The notes under the pieces were generated by a model. That model was not told the origin of the DNA and made no database searches. It was given only the letters and a program-made list of their open reading frames with translations. Of a stretch of DNA of 64,000 nucleotides, positions 37,914 to 47,412 are shown one piece after another (within the stretch, counting starts at the first letter, position 1; every line of letters begins with the position of its first letter). The position numbers and the translations under genes are program-made. The DNA is from Streptococcus sp. Marseille-Q5986 (GTDB lineage Bacteria; Bacillota; Bacilli; Lactobacillales; Streptococcaceae), in contig NZ_CAMPPY010000001.1 in the NCBI RefSeq assembly GCF_946902915.1, positions 124,001 to 188,000 on the forward strand. Reading direction: 5' to 3'.

Positions 37914-37962
37914 GAAATAAAGAAGTTTGGAAGACATCAAATTCTAAACCTCTTTATTTTAT
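37914..37962 (+). terminator. Terminator of the bgl operon
   Basis: AAATAAAGAAGTTT pairs with AAACCTCTTTATTT, T-rich tail. The stretch to the T-box start (38,085) holds no gene. Confidence 0.75.
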
Positions 37963-38084
37963 AGGGGGATTAATTAATTTAATTTTGTTACAGAAATTAT
38001 AAATAGTTGATTTAGATAAGAATAAGCTAACAAGCAGAAGTGAGATAGGTCTTGCAAGAATGGTAAAAATCTGATAAACTAAGT

Positions 38085-38290
38085 AGTAATTGAATAGGAA
38101 TCTGCAAGACTAGTAACTCAAGGGAAGTATATCAGGGAGGAGAGCCGTGACTGCAAGCTCTCTATATGAAAGCTGAGTGAATTCACTTGCGCATGGATTT
38201 AGAAATGAAGGTCTGACTTGTCAGATGAAACGGATGGTACCGCGTGTCAACGCTCCGAGTGGAGTTTTTGACATGTGGTTTTCTTTTTAT
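38085..38290 (+). ncRNA. T-box leader of pheS (tRNA-Phe sensing)
   Basis: The T-box core GGATGGTACCGCG lies at 38,232-38,244, and a long terminator follows (ACCGCGTGTCAA pairs with TTGACATGTGGT, inner stem CTCC/GGAG, tail TTTCTTTTT; 38,238-38,290). A TTC codon at 38,182-38,184 in stem I is the likely phenylalanine specifier. Uncharged tRNA-Phe would stabilise the antiterminator. Promoter-like TTGCAA and TAAACT, 17 bases apart, lie just before. Confidence 0.92.
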
Positions 38291-38314
38291 CTACGAGCGA
38301 CTGATGGAGGAATT

Positions 38315-39361
38315 ATGTCAACTATTGAAGAACAATTAAAAGCGCTTCGCGAAGAAACGCTGGCAAGCTTGAAGCAGATTTCTGCTGAAAATGAAAAAGA
38401 GATGCAAGATTTGCGTGTCTCTGTCCTTGGTAAAAAGGGTTCGCTCACTGAAATCCTCAAAGGGATGAAAGATGTCTCTGCTGAGATGCGTCCAATCATC
38501 GGGAAACACGTCAATGAAGCTCGTGATGTCTTGACAACAGCCTTTGAAGAAACAGCTAAGCTCTTGGAAGAAAAGAAAATCGCTGCTCAACTTGCTAGCG
38601 AGAGCATCGATGTGACACTTCCAGGTCGTCCAGTTGCGACTGGTCACCGCCACGTCCTCACACAAACAAGTGAAGAAATCGAAGATATCTTCATCGGTAT
38701 GGGGTATCAAGTTGTGGATGGTTTTGAAGTAGAGCAAGACTACTATAACTTTGAACGTATGAACCTTCCCAAAGACCATCCAGCCCGTGATATGCAGGAC
38801 ACTTTCTATATCACAGAAGAAATCTTGCTACGTACTCATACATCTCCTGTGCAGGCGCGTGCTATGGATGCCCATGATTTCTCTAAAGGTCCTTTGAAAA
38901 TGATCTCACCAGGGCGTGTCTTCCGTCGTGATACAGACGATGCGACCCACAGTCACCAGTTCCACCAAATTGAAGGCTTGGTTGTTGGGAAAAATATCTC
39001 TATGGCTGATCTTCAAGGAACCCTTCAGTTAATCGTCCAAAAAATGTTTGGCGAAGAGCGTCAAATTCGTTTGCGTCCATCTTATTTCCCATTCACAGAG
39101 CCATCTGTTGAGGTGGATGTTTCTTGCTTCAAGTGTGGTGGAGAAGGCTGTAACGTATGTAAGAAAACAGGTTGGATCGAAATTATGGGTGCCGGTATGG
39201 TTCACCCACGTGTCCTTGAAATGAGTGGTATCGATGCGACTGTTTACTCTGGATTTGCCTTTGGTCTTGGTCAAGAGCGTGTAGCTATGCTCCGTTATGG
39301 AATCAACGATATTCGTGGCTTCTACCAAGGAGATGTCCGCTTCTCAGAACAGTTTAAATAA
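38315..39361 (+). CDS. pheS: Phenylalanyl-tRNA synthetase alpha subunit
   Basis: PheS has 348 residues, the usual length. An N-terminal coiled coil (1-90) precedes the class II catalytic core with motif 2 ([23 protein letters not shown]) and motif 3 ([18 protein letters not shown]). A zinc-like [17 protein letters not shown] insertion is present. ATG 38,315 with GGAGG was chosen; the frame is open upstream into the T-box, but that part is leader RNA. It forms an alpha2-beta2 enzyme with PheT. Confidence 0.96.
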   Translation: MSTIEEQLKALREETLASLKQISAENEKEMQDLRVSVLGKKGSLTEILKGMKDVSAEMRPIIGKHVNEARDVLTTAFEETAKLLEEKKIAAQLASESIDVTLPGRPVATGHRHVLTQTSEEIEDIFIGMGYQVVDGFEVEQDYYNFERMNLPKDHPARDMQDTFYITEEILLRTHTSPVQARAMDAHDFSKGPLKMISPGRVFRRDTDDATHSHQFHQIEGLVVGKNISMADLQGTLQLIVQKMFGEERQIRLRPSYFPFTEPSVEVDVSCFKCGGEGCNVCKKTGWIEIMGAGMVHPRVLEMSGIDATVYSGFAFGLGQERVAMLRYGINDIRGFYQGDVRFSEQFK

Positions 39362-39379
39362 GATTGAAACCTGAAACAC

Positions 39380-39433
39380 AGTCCTATACAGTTCTAGTCA
39401 TTTTCTCTTGATGAGAATGATGAGGACTGACTC
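39380..39433 (+). other. Hairpin between pheS and pheT
   Basis: AGTCCT/AGGACT outer and TCATTTTCTC/GAGAATGA inner arms form a long stem without a T run in the 129-base gap. I recall an acetyltransferase gene between pheS and pheT in S. pneumoniae; none is present here. Confidence 0.5.
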
Positions 39434-39490
39434 GAAGAAAAAGAAAGGAATTGAAAAGGTCTTACTTGGTGAGATCTTACAATCAGAATT

Positions 39491-41896
39491 ATGCTTGTAT
39501 CTTATAAATGGTTAAAAGAATTGGTGGACATTGATGTTCCATCACAAGAGTTGGCTGAAAAAATGTCAACTACAGGGATCGAGGTCGAAGGTGTCGAATC
39601 ACCAGCAGCCGGTCTCTCAAAAATTGTCGTCGGTGAGGTCTTGTCTTGCGAAGATGTGCCAGAAACTCACCTCCATGTTTGTCAGGTTAACGTTGGCGAA
39701 GAAGAAGCCCGTCAAATCGTCTGTGGGGCACCAAATGTGCGTGCTGGGATCAAGGTCATGGTGGCTCTTCCAGGAGCTCGTATCGCTGACAACTACAAAA
39801 TCAAAAAAGGTAAAATCCGTGGCTTGGAGTCACTTGGGATGATCTGTTCACTTGGTGAATTGGGGATTTCTGACTCAGTTGTACCAAAGGAATTCGCAGA
39901 TGGCATCCAAATCTTGCCAGAAAATGCCGTTCCTGGGGATGAAGTCTTCTCTTACCTAGACTTGGATGATGAAATTATCGAACTTTCAATTACCCCTAAC
40001 CGTGCGGATGCCCTTTCTATGCGTGGAGTGGCTCACGAAGTGGCAGCTATCTATGATAAGGCGGTCAACTTTAAAGAATTTACTCTTTCAGAAACTGACC
40101 AAGCTGCAGCAGATGCTCTTTCTGTGAGCATTGAGACAGACAAGGCGCCTTACTATGCAGCTCGTATCTTGGACAATGTGACTATCGCACCAAGTCCACA
40201 ATGGTTGCAAAATATCCTCATGAACGAAGGCATCCGTCCCATCAATAACGTTGTAGACGTGACAAACTACATCCTTCTCTACTTTGGTCAACCAATGCAC
40301 GCCTTTGATTTGAATACCTTTGAAGGGAATGACATCCGTGTGCGTGAAGCGCGTGCTGGTGAAAAATTGGTGACCTTGGATGGTGAAGAACGTGACTTGG
40401 AAACAAATGACTTAGTTATCACTGTCGCAGACAAGCCAGTAGCCCTTGCAGGTGTTATGGGTGGACAAGCAACAGAAATCTCTGAAAAATCTAGCCGTGT
40501 CGTCCTTGAAGCTGCAGTATTCAACGGAAAATCAATCCGTAAGATCAGCGGACGCCTTAACCTTCGTTCGGAGTCATCTTCTCGTTTTGAAAAAGGGATT
40601 AATGTGGCAACAGTCAATGAAGCCCTTGATGCGGCGGCTAGCATGATTGCAGAGCTTGCAGGTGCGACTGTGCGTAAAGGTATCGTTTCAGCAGGTGAAC
40701 TTGATACCTCTGATGTGGAAGTTTCTTCAACTCTTGCAGATGTCAACCGTGTCCTTGGTACAGAACTTTCATACGCTGATGTCGAAGATGTCTTCCGTCG
40801 TCTTGGCTTTGGTCTTTCTGGAAATGCAGACAGCTTTACCGTTAGCGTTCCACGTCGTCGTTGGGATATCGCCATCGAAGCGGACCTCTTTGAAGAAATC
40901 GCTCGTATCTATGGTTATGACCACTTGCCAACTAGTCTACCAAAAGACGATGGTACAGCAGGTGAATTGACAGCCACACAAAAACTCCGCCGTCAAGTTC
41001 GTACTATTGCTGAAGGAGCAGGTTTGACAGAAATCATCACCTACGCTTTGACAACTCCTGAAAAAGCAGTAGAGTTTACGGCTCAACCAAGTAACCTTAC
41101 TGAACTCATGTGGCCAATGACAGTGGACCGTTCTGTCCTCCGTCAAAATATGATTTCTGGTATCCTTGATACGGTAGCTTATAACGTAGCTCGTAAGAAT
41201 AAAAACTTGGCCCTTTACGAGATTGGGAAGGTTTTTGAACAAACTGGCAATACAAAAGAAGAACTTCCAAATGAGATCAACAGCTTTGCCTTTGCCTTGA
41301 CAGGCTTGGTTGCTGAAAAAGACTTCCAAACAGCAGCAGTTCCAGTTGATTTCTTCTATGCTAAGGGAATCCTAGAAGCCCTATTTACTCGCTTGGGATT
41401 AGAAGTGACCTATACAGCAACAGCTGAAATTGCTAGCCTCCATCCAGGACGTACAGCCGTGATTTCACTCGGTGACCAAGTTCTTGGTTTCCTTGGCCAA
41501 GTGCATCCAGTCACTGCCAAGGCTTACGATATTCCAGAAACATATGTAGCGGAGCTTAATCTTTCAGCCGTCGAAGCAGCGCTTCAACCTTCTACTCCAT
41601 TTGTGGAAATCACGAAATTTCCAGCAGTTAGCCGTGACGTTGCCCTTCTCCTCAAGGCAGAAGTGACTCATCAAGAAGTTGTAGATGCTATCCAAGCTGC
41701 AGGCGTAAAACGTTTGACAGATATCAAACTCTTTGACGTCTTCTCAGGCGAAAAATTGGGAGTTGGTATGAAGTCAATGGCCTATAGCTTGACCTTCCAA
41801 AATCCAGAAGATAGCTTAACAGACGAAGAAGTCGCACGCTATATGGAAAAAATCCAAGCATCACTCGAAAAAAAAGTGAATGCAGAAGTACGTTAA
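39491..41896 (+). CDS. pheT: Phenylalanyl-tRNA synthetase beta subunit
   Basis: PheT has 801 residues, full length. In order: an EMAP/tRNA-binding domain (about 40-155), B3/4 editing domain (210-385, with [22 protein letters not shown]), B5 (about 400-475), the catalytic-like core (480-690) and a C-terminal anticodon-binding FDX-ACB domain (705-800, [21 protein letters not shown]). The ATG has no strong ribosome binding site, unusual for such an essential gene. It is transcribed from the pheS T-box leader. Confidence 0.96.
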   Translation: MLVSYKWLKELVDIDVPSQELAEKMSTTGIEVEGVESPAAGLSKIVVGEVLSCEDVPETHLHVCQVNVGEEEARQIVCGAPNVRAGIKVMVALPGARIADNYKIKKGKIRGLESLGMICSLGELGISDSVVPKEFADGIQILPENAVPGDEVFSYLDLDDEIIELSITPNRADALSMRGVAHEVAAIYDKAVNFKEFTLSETDQAAADALSVSIETDKAPYYAARILDNVTIAPSPQWLQNILMNEGIRPINNVVDVTNYILLYFGQPMHAFDLNTFEGNDIRVREARAGEKLVTLDGEERDLETNDLVITVADKPVALAGVMGGQATEISEKSSRVVLEAAVFNGKSIRKISGRLNLRSESSSRFEKGINVATVNEALDAAASMIAELAGATVRKGIVSAGELDTSDVEVSSTLADVNRVLGTELSYADVEDVFRRLGFGLSGNADSFTVSVPRRRWDIAIEADLFEEIARIYGYDHLPTSLPKDDGTAGELTATQKLRRQVRTIAEGAGLTEIITYALTTPEKAVEFTAQPSNLTELMWPMTVDRSVLRQNMISGILDTVAYNVARKNKNLALYEIGKVFEQTGNTKEELPNEINSFAFALTGLVAEKDFQTAAVPVDFFYAKGILEALFTRLGLEVTYTATAEIASLHPGRTAVISLGDQVLGFLGQVHPVTAKAYDIPETYVAELNLSAVEAALQPSTPFVEITKFPAVSRDVALLLKAEVTHQEVVDAIQAAGVKRLTDIKLFDVFSGEKLGVGMKSMAYSLTFQNPEDSLTDEEVARYMEKIQASLEKKVNAEVR

Positions 41897-41916
41897 ACGA
41901 TAGTAAGATATAAATT

Positions 41917-41950
41917 CCCCTCTAGTTTATGAACACTAGAGGGGTAATTT
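41917..41950. terminator. Bidirectional terminator after pheT
   Basis: CCCCTCTAGT / ACTAGAGGGG, 10 bp, with AATTTTAT on one side and AATTT on the other. Confidence 0.8.
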
Positions 41951-41962
41951 TATATAAAATAA

Positions 41963-42965
41963 TTAAAATGTGATTTCTGTAAAAATACATCTATGATCAG
42001 AGTTTTGAAAACTTACAATGTCTAAATCTTTAACATAGTATTGGTTTTTAGGCAATAAAATATGATCTATCGTTGCATTAAAAAGTTTTGGAATTTGACT
42101 ACTCCAAGTTCCTCTTTCAAAAGGTGGAAGTACATTTAATGCGTCCCTATGAGAGTTTATTTTTGCAAGTGCTCCATGACGCATAGTTGCATTAAAATCA
42201 CCTGCAATAATAGCCTTTGGATATTTCGAAGCCAGTTGATTATGAATGATATTTAAATCTTGTTCCCAGACTTCCATTAAACCCGGCAGAGGAGGAGCAG
42301 TATGCAAAGCAATGATATCTGGTAAATTTTGTTTTCTCGAATGTAATACAATTGTCCCGAATCGTGTTGTATGAAAAGTTTCAGCTTTTGTATAGAAACC
42401 ATAACTTTTCTTGACAATCACAGTAACAGGAGCTATTCCACTGTCAGTAGGTGGAGAAGTGAAAATATCATAGTTGCTTATAGAAAGTCCGACTTGTTGA
42501 AACAATAGTTGGATTTGCTGATTTCCTTGCTCTTCTCTAATGTTGGTAGCTAGTTCAGGGAATATAGCGATATCGGCATTGAAATTGCTAAAAATTCGCT
42601 CAATATGTTGTGCTTCTATTTGATTAGCGACGTTCCAAGTTACTAATTTTAAGGTTTTAGTCTTATTTGATGCGGAAGAAAGGATTTTATCTGTTCCAAA
42701 TAATAGTAATATGAACGATAGTAAGAGCAAGATGCCAGAATAAAAACATATTTGTTTATTTTTCTTGTAAAAAGATAGGGAAAAAAAATACGAAACTTAA
42801 AATAGAAGCTATAGTTGCAGTAGTTAAGGGGAATGCATAAACCTGTGCCAAGATAGGCCTGGTAGATAGCCAAATATTAAGATTAGAAGATGGGAAAAAA
42901 GAATAAGCTATGATAAGGATGGAAAAGAGAATGACAGAAAGGGTAGAGAGAAATGTTTTAATCAT
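41963..42965 (-). pseudogene. Membrane-anchored endonuclease/exonuclease/phosphatase protein, frameshifted at a T8 run
   Basis: The start (MIKTFLSTLSVILFSILIIAYSFF, two membrane segments) and the end (a third segment, then the EEP domain LKLVTWNVAN, IFPELATN, AGDFNATM, TIDHIL, SDHRCI) are in different frames. They meet at eight Ts of the coding strand (plus 42,781-42,788). With seven Ts one protein of about 333 residues results. The EEP motifs themselves are intact, including the GDFN and SDH metal/catalytic sites. Such three-segment EEP proteins occur in many Firmicutes, with unknown substrates. The break may be phase variation or decay. Confidence 0.85.
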
Positions 42966-43031
42966 TGTATGCGTACCTCGATTTGCAATGGTCGTTCTGA
43001 GCTAATTTAACTTTGTTACCTTACTTGGTTG

Positions 43032-43235
43032 CTATTCTTTGTCTTCTCTATAGATTAAGTACAAGCCAAGTAAAAAAGTCCAGTTTAAGATTGAAATGAT
43101 TAACAAATTTCGAGATAAAATGTAAGGTTCGTACAATTCTCCTTCAGGTAAAAAAATAGATTGATAGGATAGACATATAATTGCGAGTAGAAATGATAGT
43201 AATATGCAGAGTTTTCCTATTACATTAGAGTTCAT
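43032..43235 (-). CDS. Small membrane protein (67 residues)
   Basis: Two hydrophobic segments (GKLCILLSFLLAIICLSY and NLLIISILNWTFLLGLYLIY) flank a short external loop with FLPEGELYEPYILS. Start ATG 43,235 follows AAAGGA; a longer upstream start has no site. The start codon overlaps the stop of a 31-residue frame (ATGA), which indicates translational coupling. No family recognised. Confidence 0.6.
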   Translation of the reverse strand: MNSNVIGKLCILLSFLLAIICLSYQSIFLPEGELYEPYILSRNLLIISILNWTFLLGLYLIYREDKE

Positions 43236-43327
43236 TTTGTTTGTCCTTTCTTTAGAACTTTTATAGATGGTTTCCATGTCCAGATTGGGCTACCAAATAA
43301 CAAAACTAGAGAATGAAAGATTTTCAT
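43232..43327 (-). CDS. 31-residue peptide gene coupled to the small membrane protein
   Basis: The frame starts MKIFHSLVLLFGSPIWTWKP and ends VLKKGQTK. It has an excellent AAGGAGGGG site 7 bases before ATG, and its TGA overlaps the next ATG. A hydrophobic centre with Trp and Pro and basic ends would suit a small membrane-active or signalling peptide, but there is no known family. A TATACT -10 box lies about 40 bases upstream on the minus strand. Confidence 0.5.
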   Translation of the reverse strand: MKIFHSLVLLFGSPIWTWKPSIKVLKKGQTK

Positions 43328-43443
43328 GATGGACCCCTCCTTGCTTTTTTATTTATAGATAGTATACAATAAAAACAAGAGTTTTCACATATGACAAGTT
43401 TTTTGCGCCTGAAATTTTGTAGAGAAGTAGATGAGATGGGATT

Positions 43444-44089
43444 ACTATAGTCAATTGAAACAAGAACGGGACAAAAGAGCCTCGAAAAAAGTATTGCAAC
43501 TTGGTAATACCTTTTTGAGGTGCTTTTTGATATGAGCCCATGTTTTCTCAATAGGATTGTACTCAGGTGAGTAGGGAGGAAGAGGTAAAAGTTTATGCCC
43601 AAACTCTTCACACAAGACTTCTAGCTTCCCCATTTTATGGAATCTTGCATTATCCATAATAATAACCGATGGTGTATTTAATGTTGGTAAGAGAAACTTC
43701 TGAAACCAAGCTTCAAAAAAGTCGCTCGTCATCGTCTCTTCGTAAATCATTGGAGCGATTAACTCACCATTTGTTAGCCCTGCAACCAAAGAAATCCTCT
43801 GATATCTTCTTCCAGATACTTTACCTCTTATTATCTGACCTTTTAATGAGCGACCATATTCTCGATAAAAATAAGTATCGAATTACTTGATGGTTTAGCT
43901 CTCCTGTTTTCTCTTTTAGCTTTAATCAGCCATAAATGGTATTACGTGAGATTTGGAAAACGTGTGATGCTTCTGTTATACTACCTGTTCGCTCACAATA
44001 GGCGAGAACTTTTTTACGAAAATCTATTGAATATGCCATAAGAAGATGATACCACATTGTGTACTATTTTTGGTTCATTTTACTATAGT
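43444..44089 (-). mobile_element. IS630-Spn1-like insertion sequence with internal deletion
   Basis: The ends ACTATAGTCAATTGAA and (inverted) ACTATAGTAAAATGAA are imperfect terminal repeats, and both are flanked by TA as expected for IS630 targets. The length of about 646 bases is below the roughly 900 of intact copies. Confidence 0.85.
43451..44039 (-). pseudogene. IS630 family transposase, broken
   Basis: The helix-turn-helix start (MAYSIDFRKKVLAYCERTGSI to QISRNTIYG) meets TGA where Trp is expected, then continues LKLKEKTGELNHQV. After an internal deletion the frame resumes with YFYREYGRSLKGQ and the DDE catalytic part (IIMDNARFH and PPYSPEYNPIEKTWAHIKKHL). The last 112 residues are intact from 43,789. 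The first catalytic Asp region is lost, so the protein cannot transpose. Confidence 0.9.
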
Positions 44090-44197
44090 ATAAAAAATTC
44101 CTTAACTATGTGATGTAGTTGAGGGATTTTTGATAATATTCATATTTTTGCAAATCTGTTGTTTAAAAAATAATTTTCTAAAATTCAGAAAATTCTA

Positions 44198-44226
44198 TTG
44201 ACAGAACTTGAAAAAGGGTCTATAAT
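44198..44226 (+). promoter_or_regulatory. Promoter of aliA
   Basis: TTGACA (44,198-44,203) and TATAAT (44,221-44,226), both perfect, 17-base spacer. Confidence 0.92.
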
Positions 44227-44250
44227 GAATAAAAAACAAAGGAGAATGCT

Positions 44251-46230
44251 ATGAAAACAAGAAAAGTATTGGCTCTTGTGGGAGTAACTTTATTAGCAGC
44301 TGGTGTTTTAGCTGCTTGTTCTGGTGGTTCTGGTGCTAAAGGTGAGCAGACTTTTGCATTTACTTACGAGACAGACCCAGATAATCTCAACTACTTAACA
44401 ACTGGTAAGGCAGCAACTGCTGACATTACTAGTAATGTGATTGATGGATTGCTTGAAAATGATAAATACGGGAACCTTATTCCCTCAATGGCAGAGGACT
44501 GGTCAGTTTCTAAGGATGGATTGACCTACACTTATAAGATTCGTCAGGATGCCAAGTGGTACACATCTGAGGGCGAAGAGTATGCTCCTGTTAAGGCTCA
44601 GGACTTTGTGACAGGTCTTAAATATGCAACAGATAAGAAAGCAGAAGCCCTTTACTTGGTACAAGATTCAATCAAAGGTCTGGATGCTTATGCTAAAGGG
44701 GAAATTAAAGATTTCTCTCAAGTTGGGATTAAAGCCCTTGACGATCAAACGGTCCAATACACTTTGAACAAACCTGAAAGCTTTTGGAATTCAAAAACAA
44801 CCATGGGTGTGCTTGCGCCAGTTAATGAAGAGTTTTTGAACTCAAAAGGGGATGATTTTGCTAAAGCAACAGATCCAAGCAGTATCTTGTATAATGGTCC
44901 TTATTTGTTGAAATCTATTGTGACCAAATCCTCTGTTGAATTTGCAAAAAATCCGAACTACTGGGATAAGGATAATGTTCATATTGACAACGTTAAATTG
45001 TCATTCTGGGATGGTCAAGACACTAGTAAACCTGCAGAAAACTTTAAAGATGGTAGTCTTTCAGCAGCTCGTCTCTATCCAACAAGTGCAAGTTTCGCAG
45101 AGCTTGAGAAGAGTATGAAAGACAATATTGTCTATACTCAACAAGACTCGACTACGTATCTAGTAGGAACAAATATTGACCGTCAGTCCTATAAATATAC
45201 TTCTAAGACTAGCGACGAACAAAAGACATCTACTAAAAAGGCTCTCTTGAACAAAGATTTCCGTCAGGCTATTGCCTTTGGATTTGACCGTACAGCCTAT
45301 GCCTCTCAGTTGAATGGAGAAACTGGAGCAAGCAAAATCTTGCGTAATCTCTTTGTGCCACCAACATTTGTTCAAGCAGATGGGAAAAACTTTGGCGATA
45401 TGGTCAAAGAGAAATTAGTAATCTATGGGGATGAGTGGAAGGATGTTAATCTAGCCGATTCACAAGATGGTCTCTACAATCCAGAAAAAGCCAAGACCGA
45501 ATTTGCTAAAGCTAAATCAGCTTTACAGGCAGAAGGCGTGACATTCCCAATTCACCTAGATATGCCAGTTGACCAGACAGCAACTACAAAAGTTCAACGT
45601 GTCCAATCTATGAAACAATCCTTGGAAGCAACTTTAGGAACTGATAATGTCGTAATTGATATTCAACAACTACAAAAAGATGAAGTCTTGAATATTACCT
45701 ACTTTGCTGAAACAGCAGCTGGCGAAGACTGGGATATTTCAGATAATGTCGGTTGGGGGCCTGACTTTGCCGATCCATCAACCTACCTTGATATTATCAA
45801 ACCATCTGTAGGAGAAAGTACTAAAACATATTTAGGATTTGACTCAGGGGAAGATAATGTAGCTGCGAAAAAAGTAGGTCTATATGACTACGAAAAATTG
45901 GTTACTGAGGCTGGTGATGAGGCTACAGATGTTGCTAAACGCTATGATAAATACGCTGCAGCCCAAGCTTGGTTGACAGATAGTGCTTTGATTATTCCAA
46001 CTACATCTCGTACAGGGCGTCCAATCTTGTCTAAGATGGTACCATTTACAATACCATTTGCATTGTCAGGAAATAAAGGTACAAGTGAACCAGTCTTGTA
46101 TAAATACTTGGAACTTCAAGACAAGGCAGTTACTGCAGATGAATACCAAAAAGCTCAAGAAAAATGGATGAAAGAAAAAGCAGAATCCAATAAAAAAGCG
46201 CAAGAAGAACTTGCCAAACATGTCAAATAA
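44251..46230 (+). CDS. aliA: Oligopeptide-binding lipoprotein AliA
   Basis: The 659-residue peptide receptor has a lipoprotein signal ending LAAC (C23). It shares the fold and many motifs of AmiA at 21.6 kb (YTYKIRQDAKWYTSEGEEYA, ILYNGPYLLKS, GWGPDFADPSTYLDI), but is closer to pneumococcal AliA (for example TTGKAATADITSNVIDGLLEND). It has its own perfect promoter and no permease genes, so it must deliver peptides to AmiCDEF. In pneumococcus Ali proteins broaden peptide range and affect colonisation and competence. AAGGAG precedes the ATG. Confidence 0.94.
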   Translation: MKTRKVLALVGVTLLAAGVLAACSGGSGAKGEQTFAFTYETDPDNLNYLTTGKAATADITSNVIDGLLENDKYGNLIPSMAEDWSVSKDGLTYTYKIRQDAKWYTSEGEEYAPVKAQDFVTGLKYATDKKAEALYLVQDSIKGLDAYAKGEIKDFSQVGIKALDDQTVQYTLNKPESFWNSKTTMGVLAPVNEEFLNSKGDDFAKATDPSSILYNGPYLLKSIVTKSSVEFAKNPNYWDKDNVHIDNVKLSFWDGQDTSKPAENFKDGSLSAARLYPTSASFAELEKSMKDNIVYTQQDSTTYLVGTNIDRQSYKYTSKTSDEQKTSTKKALLNKDFRQAIAFGFDRTAYASQLNGETGASKILRNLFVPPTFVQADGKNFGDMVKEKLVIYGDEWKDVNLADSQDGLYNPEKAKTEFAKAKSALQAEGVTFPIHLDMPVDQTATTKVQRVQSMKQSLEATLGTDNVVIDIQQLQKDEVLNITYFAETAAGEDWDISDNVGWGPDFADPSTYLDIIKPSVGESTKTYLGFDSGEDNVAAKKVGLYDYEKLVTEAGDEATDVAKRYDKYAAAQAWLTDSALIIPTTSRTGRPILSKMVPFTIPFALSGNKGTSEPVLYKYLELQDKAVTADEYQKAQEKWMKEKAESNKKAQEELAKHVK

Positions 46231-46262
46231 AGGTAAAGAAGTTGGTTTGTAGCCGACTCTTT

Positions 46263-46404
46263 TATACTCTTCGAAAATCTCTTCAAACCAGCCTTGCCGT
46301 ATATATGTGACTGACTTCGTCAGTCTTATCTACAACCTCAAAACAGTGTTTTGAACAACCTGCGACTAGCTTCCTAGTTTGCTCTTTGATTTTCATTGAG
46401 TATA
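46263..46404 (-). repeat. BOX element
   Basis: In minus orientation the repeat begins TATACTCAATGAAAATCAAA, the boxA start, and ends GGTTTGAAGAGATTTTCGAA then GAGTAT, the boxC end. Its centre is self-complementary (CTGACTTCGTCAG; AACAGTGTTTT). At about 142 bases it is slightly shorter than a boxA-B-C unit. BOX elements are typical of S. pneumoniae and close relatives. Confidence 0.9.
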
Positions 46405-46462
46405 AAAGTGCTCCAGGCCATATTTTACACAGCAATAGTCTTCTAAAAATAGACAGAAATCA

Positions 46463-46491
46463 TTGTAAAGGCTATCAAAAAGGAGTATAAT
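46463..46491 (+). promoter_or_regulatory. Promoter of the ABC ATPase gene
   Basis: TTGTAA (46,463-46,468) and TATAAT (46,486-46,491), 17-base spacer. Confidence 0.8.
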
Positions 46492-46518
46492 GAGTGCAAG
46501 ACATTTCGGAGGTGAAAG

Positions 46519-47412
46519 ATGCTAGAAGTAAGAAGTCTAGAAAAAAGTTTCGGTTCCAAGCAAGTCTTGTTTGGTGTCAATTTTCAGGCAAGTCCAGGAA
46601 GGATTCTGGGTTTGGTCGGAAAAAATGGTGCTGGGAAAACAACGATTTTCCACAGTATGTTAAAGTTTTTAGAGTACCAAGGAGAGATCAGTCTGGATGG
46701 GCAGGATATTCGTCAGGAGACCTATGCTCGGATTGGTTATCTGCCTGAGGAACGCAGTCTTATGCCTAAATTGACAGTCCTTGAACAAGTTCGCTATTTG
46801 GCGACTCTAAAAGGCATGGATGCCAAGGAGGTCAAGGAAAAACTCCCTCAATGGATGAAGAGGTTGGAAGTGAAAGGAAAGCTGACAGATAAAATTAAGA
46901 GTCTGTCAAAAGGAAATCAGCAGAAGATTCAGCTCATCATTACTCTGATTCATGAACCAGACTTGATTATCTTGGATGAGCCTTTCAGTGGTTTGGACCC
47001 AGTCAATACAGAATTGCTCAAACAAGTCATTTTGCAGGAAAAAGAGCGCGGAGCAACCATTATCTTCTCGGACCATGTCATGACCAACGTCGAGGAGCTT
47101 TGTGACGATATTCTCATGATCCGAGATGGTCGTGTGGTCTTGTATGGACCAGTTCAGGATGTCCGCAATCAATACGGGAAAACACGTCTCTTTGTTTCAA
47201 GTGAACGAAGCAAGGAAGAATTGGAAAACCTTCCTCATGTCAAACAGGTTAGTTTGACCAAACAAGGCAGTTGGAAATTGATTTTAGAGGATGAGAGCGC
47301 CGGAAGGGAACTCTTCCCAATCTTGACTCAGGGGCAATATATCGCAACCTTTGACCAACAAGCGCCAACAATCGATGAAATCTTTAAACTAGAATCAGGG
47401 GTGGAAGTATGA
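46519..47412 (+). CDS. ABC transporter ATPase (NatA/DUF4162 type)
   Basis: This 297-residue ATPase has Walker A GKNGAGKTT, signature LSKGNQQK, Walker B LIILDEPFSGLD and H-loop SDH. The C-terminal 80 residues (TRLFVSSERSKEELENLPHV and on) form the DUF4162 domain of NatA-like exporters. GGAGG precedes the ATG. Its partner permease gene overlaps by 4 bases but is frameshifted, so this ATPase may be idle. The substrate is unknown; sodium, antimicrobial peptides or drugs are typical. Confidence 0.9.
   Translation: MLEVRSLEKSFGSKQVLFGVNFQASPGRILGLVGKNGAGKTTIFHSMLKFLEYQGEISLDGQDIRQETYARIGYLPEERSLMPKLTVLEQVRYLATLKGMDAKEVKEKLPQWMKRLEVKGKLTDKIKSLSKGNQQKIQLIITLIHEPDLIILDEPFSGLDPVNTELLKQVILQEKERGATIIFSDHVMTNVEELCDDILMIRDGRVVLYGPVQDVRNQYGKTRLFVSSERSKEELENLPHVKQVSLTKQGSWKLILEDESAGRELFPILTQGQYIATFDQQAPTIDEIFKLESGVEV

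Noticed and set aside
38177-38314. Upstream extension of the pheS frame (46 extra codons)
   Set aside because: The stretch is the T-box leader with its conserved GGTACCGCG box and terminator; ATG 38,315 with GGAGG gives the normal PheS length.
43669-43890. Plus-strand 73-codon frame across the IS630 region
   Set aside because: It is the antisense of the transposase catalytic part, with no ribosome binding site.
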